From an uncultured Prevotella sp. (GTDB taxonomy: Bacteria > Bacteroidota > Bacteroidia > Bacteroidales > Bacteroidaceae), in the NCBI GenBank assembly GCA_900546605.1, contig URDV01000095.1, positions 1-8,359 on the forward strand: 8,359 nt of DNA, given 5' to 3'. The notes beneath the pieces were generated by a model. The model had not been told where the DNA came from. It worked only from the letters and a program-made list of their open reading frames with translations, and made no database searches. The position numbers were made by a program, and so were the translations under genes. This document shows positions 5,626 to 8,359 of this stretch, piece after piece (the stretch's first letter is position 1; every line of letters begins with the position of its first letter).

Positions 5626-6453
5626 TCAAAACTTAAACTTATAACCAATGCTCAGCACGTGCAGGTTGTCGTTGCCGTTGTCATCGTCCATGCCGTGTGT
5701 GTAAACGTAGGCAAAGTCAAATCTGTGTTGTTTGCCCACTTTTAGTTCCGTTCCCACAGTCAGACGTTGCTTGTCAAGGTGTAAACCATTGCTCAAGTCA
5801 TTGCTAAACTCATAGGTGGCATAGGGAGTCCAGTTGCAATGGCGAATGTTGTACTCCACTCCAATGCGTGAGCGCAAGTAGTGGCGATCTTTGGCTCCTT
5901 TTCTGTCGTCAGTACGCTCCATGCTACTAAAGTATTTATCGTTGAAAGCATACTTTTCGCCTGTGAACCCATTGGGGTTGGTTATCTCGCCGCTATACTC
6001 TGTGCGGTCAGTGGTGGTGGCGACAAAGTGAGTGTATTGATAACGTTCGCGTAGCGAGAGCGTAAAGCGTCCTAAAGGCAGACTACCTGTTACATCCACT
6101 GTGGCGCGGTGCTTGTTGCGCCAATAGGCATCATCCACCTTGTAGCCTTTAAATTTTCCTGAGTTCTTGCCAATCCACACCTTTGTTTCGCTCAAGTTAT
6201 AGTCAGCAATAAAGCTATAGCCCACTCCTAATGAGAACCATTTGGTGGGTTTATAGTCCATTCCTAAGCCAATGCTGGCACGTGTAAAGTCGCGCAGTTG
6301 GTTTTCGCCACGAAGGTCAGCCTCAATTGAAGCCGATAGCTTTTTGCTAAAGTTCTTTTGGGCTGCCATATCAAGCCAAAGGCCGTAGTCGTCGGCATGT
6401 GCTGCTTGCCAGCTGAGTGCAGCAAGCGCAGTCAGTAAGAGCGTTTTCTTCAT
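5626..6453 (-). CDS. DUF2490-type outer-membrane beta-barrel protein
   Basis: A 275-residue protein with a Sec signal (MKKTLLLTALAALSWQAAHA, cleavage before DDYG). The remainder is made of alternating beta strands such as FSKKLSASIEADLRGEN, FSLGVGYSFIADYNLS, IGVEYNIRHCNWTPYATYEF, and a final strand HVLSIGYKFKF. A C-terminal Phe and strand-turn-strand repeats are typical of outer-membrane barrels, and the overall pattern fits DUF2490, a family common in Bacteroidetes. It could form a channel or a scaffold for the secreted proteins encoded after it. It starts 16 bases after the DUF4956 gene ends. The 142 bases to the next gene hold no clear promoter, so I treat all five genes as one operon. Confidence 0.8.
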   Translation of the reverse strand: MKKTLLLTALAALSWQAAHADDYGLWLDMAAQKNFSKKLSASIEADLRGENQLRDFTRASIGLGMDYKPTKWFSLGVGYSFIADYNLSETKVWIGKNSGKFKGYKVDDAYWRNKHRATVDVTGSLPLGRFTLSLRERYQYTHFVATTTDRTEYSGEITNPNGFTGEKYAFNDKYFSSMERTDDRKGAKDRHYLRSRIGVEYNIRHCNWTPYATYEFSNDLSNGLHLDKQRLTVGTELKVGKQHRFDFAYVYTHGMDDDNGNDNLHVLSIGYKFKF

Positions 6454-6469
6454 AAGTAATACACTATGT

Positions 6470-7120
6470 TTACTCGTTGTCCTTGGGTATTTTTGTCATG
6501 CGATCCACATTTTTGATACGGTTGTCGGGATCGAGATAAAATACGCGTAGCATGGTCATGTCCGTTAAGAAGTCAACGGCACCCACCTCAATGCGTGTAA
6601 TTTGCAGTCCGAGTCGCTCTTCAAGGTCCTCCTTCAAGTCGTCATAGCGTTCGGGTTTAATGAGGTCGATGTTGTCATATTTCACATACTTGCAGCCTTC
6701 GTGGCTTGAAGTGAGGAAGTTTTCGCAAAGCCACACACACACCAAAAAGATGATGTTGATAACAGCTGTTTCAGGCCAACTCAAAATTGATCCACCACAT
6801 TTGCCATTAATAACGCTCAGTGCTACCAAAAAGAAGAGGTATGTCATTTCACGAATAGGTACACTCTCGGTGCGGTAACGTATGATGCCGAAAATGGCAA
6901 ACAACCCCAATGCGGCTCCAATGCCCACATCGTGAGCATCGCGCATGAGCAAGGCTATCAGCATAAATATGCTTACGCTCAGCAATATGAAGGTGAAATA
7001 ATAATCGCGGCGACGTCCCTTGGGGTAGTAAAAAAAGTGAACTACAATCCAAGTTACCAAAGTGTTGATGACAAGGCTCGTTATGAGCGGCATGATGTGA
7101 AAAGATGAAAGGTCAATCAT
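6470..7120 (-). CDS. DUF4956 inner-membrane protein
   Basis: A 216-residue membrane protein starting at the ATG at 7120 (MIDLSSFHIM). The open frame runs up to 7189, but that segment lies between genes and does not resemble the family. Hydrophobic helices lie at about 12-30, 42-59, 67-80, 92-105 and 118-135. The conserved family core, LGLFAIFGIIRYRTESVPIR (71-90), is intact. A soluble C-terminal domain (about 145-216, with ITRIEVGAVDFLTDMTMLRV) probably faces the cytoplasm. DUF4956 proteins are regularly encoded next to VTC-domain polymerases, as here, and may be their membrane partner. The biochemical role is not established. Confidence 0.88.
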   Translation of the reverse strand: MIDLSSFHIMPLITSLVINTLVTWIVVHFFYYPKGRRRDYYFTFILLSVSIFMLIALLMRDAHDVGIGAALGLFAIFGIIRYRTESVPIREMTYLFFLVALSVINGKCGGSILSWPETAVINIIFLVCVWLCENFLTSSHEGCKYVKYDNIDLIKPERYDDLKEDLEERLGLQITRIEVGAVDFLTDMTMLRVFYLDPDNRIKNVDRMTKIPKDNE

Positions 7121-7172
7121 CGGTGTTGTATGTAAGTTATTTAGTGTAAGATGGGTTTTATAAATTAGTAAT

Positions 7173-7973
7173 CTACATTGAAAGAGCATTATCGGGGTAG
7201 TTGCGCTCTGCCACTTTGCGTATTTTGATTAAACGCTTTTTAAAGCGATTAATACGTAGGCCAGGGTTAGTAACCGAAGCTCCCACACAATATTTGCTAA
7301 AGCCTGCTGGCTTAATGCGCAATTGTCGTAACAAGGGTAAAATGGGTGATGGGCAACGTCCATCGCGTTTGAGTTCAATCACCACTATGTTATCCATAGC
7401 AGCCCTTTGTTCCGTTTGGTAGTTGTAGAACGAAATGTTGAAGTCAATGGTCAAACGTTCCGTTTTGTCAAAGTTAACCAGCGTAATGCGGTTAAAGCGG
7501 TTGCCCACGGCAGGAGCCAATTGGTTGAGTTGCAAGCCCGTTTGCTGTTTTAGAAAGTCTCCGCCTGCTCCCTTGTGCATCACAGCATCGAGCGAAGGCA
7601 CCTCTACGCGGCTTTTAGCCGTTTTGCCGTGGTTATCCTTCTTTTTTACCTCTAAAAAGGTTATGTTAGAGTTGATGTAGGTGCGTACTCTTACCTTTTG
7701 ACGAGGCTTATGTCCCGTTTCGTGCTGTCGAAACATGCGGTGTGTTTCGGCATCGTCCCAATAAGTAGTGGCATAGGGGCTAACACGTGCCCCAGCAATC
7801 TCTTGCGAATAATAGCTTCCCTGAGTGAGCCGTAGCAGTTCCTTGAGCGTACTGACATCGGTCAGATACTTTTGGTCTGTACGGTTCATAAGTCTAATAC
7901 CAGCCATCTCTTTGAGTGTGATGGGTGGCAGCTGCTGAGCCAATTGTTCTATGTCGTCTACTATGTGTTGCAT
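7173..7973 (-). CDS. VTC-domain polyphosphate polymerase-like protein
   Basis: A 266-residue protein of the VTC domain group (triphosphate tunnel fold). In yeast Vtc4 this domain makes polyphosphate from ATP. Tunnel-type residues are visible in order: R31/K35-Y36 (NRTDQKYL), the RxR motif R95/R97 (QKVRVRTYI), E108 and K110 (FLEVKKK), R159/R162 (GNRFNRITLV), D177 (LTIDFN), E200/K202 (VVIELKRDG) and K227 (GFSKYCVG). The basic patches and metal-binding acids therefore look intact, suggesting an active enzyme. It lacks the SPX domain and membrane helices of the eukaryotic version, and its membrane link is probably the DUF4956 protein encoded next. It is the first gene of the operon, about 55 bases from the predicted start point. 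Polyphosphate as product is inferred from the family. Another triphosphate-using reaction is possible. Confidence 0.88.
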   Translation of the reverse strand: MQHIVDDIEQLAQQLPPITLKEMAGIRLMNRTDQKYLTDVSTLKELLRLTQGSYYSQEIAGARVSPYATTYWDDAETHRMFRQHETGHKPRQKVRVRTYINSNITFLEVKKKDNHGKTAKSRVEVPSLDAVMHKGAGGDFLKQQTGLQLNQLAPAVGNRFNRITLVNFDKTERLTIDFNISFYNYQTEQRAAMDNIVVIELKRDGRCPSPILPLLRQLRIKPAGFSKYCVGASVTNPGLRINRFKKRLIKIRKVAERNYPDNALSM

Positions 7974-8033
7974 TTGGTTAGATTTAAACTAAGAGCGTCA
8001 AGGAAATCAAGAAGAAACTTTCTTTCAGTGTTG

Positions 8034-8064
8034 CAAAGGTAAGTGATTATACTTTGTATGCAAA
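8034..8064 (-). promoter_or_regulatory. Near-consensus promoter of the VTC/DUF4956 operon
   Basis: The minus strand reads TTTG (8061-8064), exactly 19 bases, then TACCTTTG (8034-8041) followed by C. This is a full match to the Bacteroidetes housekeeping consensus. Transcription should start near 8027, leaving a leader of about 55 bases. The -33 box lies inside a perfect inverted repeat, ACTTTG-TATG-CAAAGT (8051-8066), a possible operator. Confidence 0.8.
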
Positions 8065-8066
8065 GT

Positions 8067-8359
8067 AAATAGCTTAATATTTTTGTAACACACAATCTAT
8101 CTTTACGTTTCGTAGTGATATATATAAAGGGCTTCGTCTTTACAAGAGGATATTTTATAGATGAAATAGGGTGAAATGTATATTTTTTCTTCTATTCGTC
8201 AGCAGGTCGTTAATTTGTGCATGTTTTACATAGTTCTGTGGCCTCTACTGCAACAATGAGGTACTTAGTAATGGTAAAAAATAAGTTGAGCAGTTTTTTT
8301 AGTTAGTAATGATATGAATTGAGCATGTCTTTTTGCCGATTTTGAAACCTACGCTCAGT
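8067..8359. other. AT-rich intergenic DNA with no recognised feature
   Basis: I find no open frame of note, no TAnnTTTG box on either strand, no RNA gene and no convincing hairpin here. TTGAGCA occurs twice, at 8285-8291 and 8318-8324, and may be coincidence. Confidence 0.4.

Noticed and set aside
6849..7052. 67-residue minus-strand frame inside the DUF4956 gene
   Set aside because: It is an out-of-frame reading of the same strand, with no membrane or other domain pattern.
7121..7189. N-terminal extension of the DUF4956 protein to 7189
   Set aside because: It would overlap the VTC gene's end and adds 23 residues unlike the family; the ATG at 7120 gives the usual N-terminus.

Overview
The window looks like chromosomal DNA of a Bacteroidales bacterium, probably Prevotella or a close relative. 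The reasons are promoter boxes of the Bacteroidetes type (TTTG, about 19 bases, TAnnTTTG), start codons without clear Shine-Dalgarno sequences, a membrane-spanning TPR regulator with a C-terminal LuxR-like helix-turn-helix, a DUF2490 outer-membrane protein, and a small protein with a type IX secretion-like tail. No protein-coding gene is cut by a window edge. The species placement is inference.

Left part (1-2355): a dyad repeat at the left edge carries a promoter-like box that points out of the window. Next, on the minus strand, is a 545-residue lipoprotein-type TPR/HTH membrane regulator (192-1829). A 526-base divergent intergenic region follows, with a plausible promoter for each direction.

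Middle part (2356-3720): a plus-strand cluster holds a 63-residue Cys-rich secreted peptide or lipoprotein (2356-2547). Three bases later comes a five-helix membrane protein (2551-2988), and then a second, paralogous membrane protein (3115-3591 or 3136-3591). A 94-base inverted-repeat element, MITE-like or a large RNA hairpin, sits between the paralogs. A hairpin plus T-run closes the cluster. I do not recognise the peptide or the membrane proteins as a characterised system. The layout of peptide, tandem membrane proteins and divergent membrane-bound regulator is the best candidate here for something undescribed.

Right part (3750-8066): a complete five-gene minus-strand operon. It runs from a near-consensus promoter at 8034-8064 to an intrinsic terminator at 3750-3810. 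In transcription order it encodes a VTC-domain polyphosphate polymerase, a DUF4956 membrane protein, a DUF2490 outer-membrane beta-barrel, a small secreted protein with a type IX-like tail, and a Cthe_2159-type carbohydrate-binding beta-helix protein. VTC, DUF4956 and Cthe_2159 proteins are known to me as frequent neighbours, often with CotH kinases, but the joint role is not settled. The inferred theme is phosphate-polymer or related chemistry at the inner membrane linked to cell-surface polysaccharide binding. The last 293 bases (8067-8359) hold nothing I can identify.
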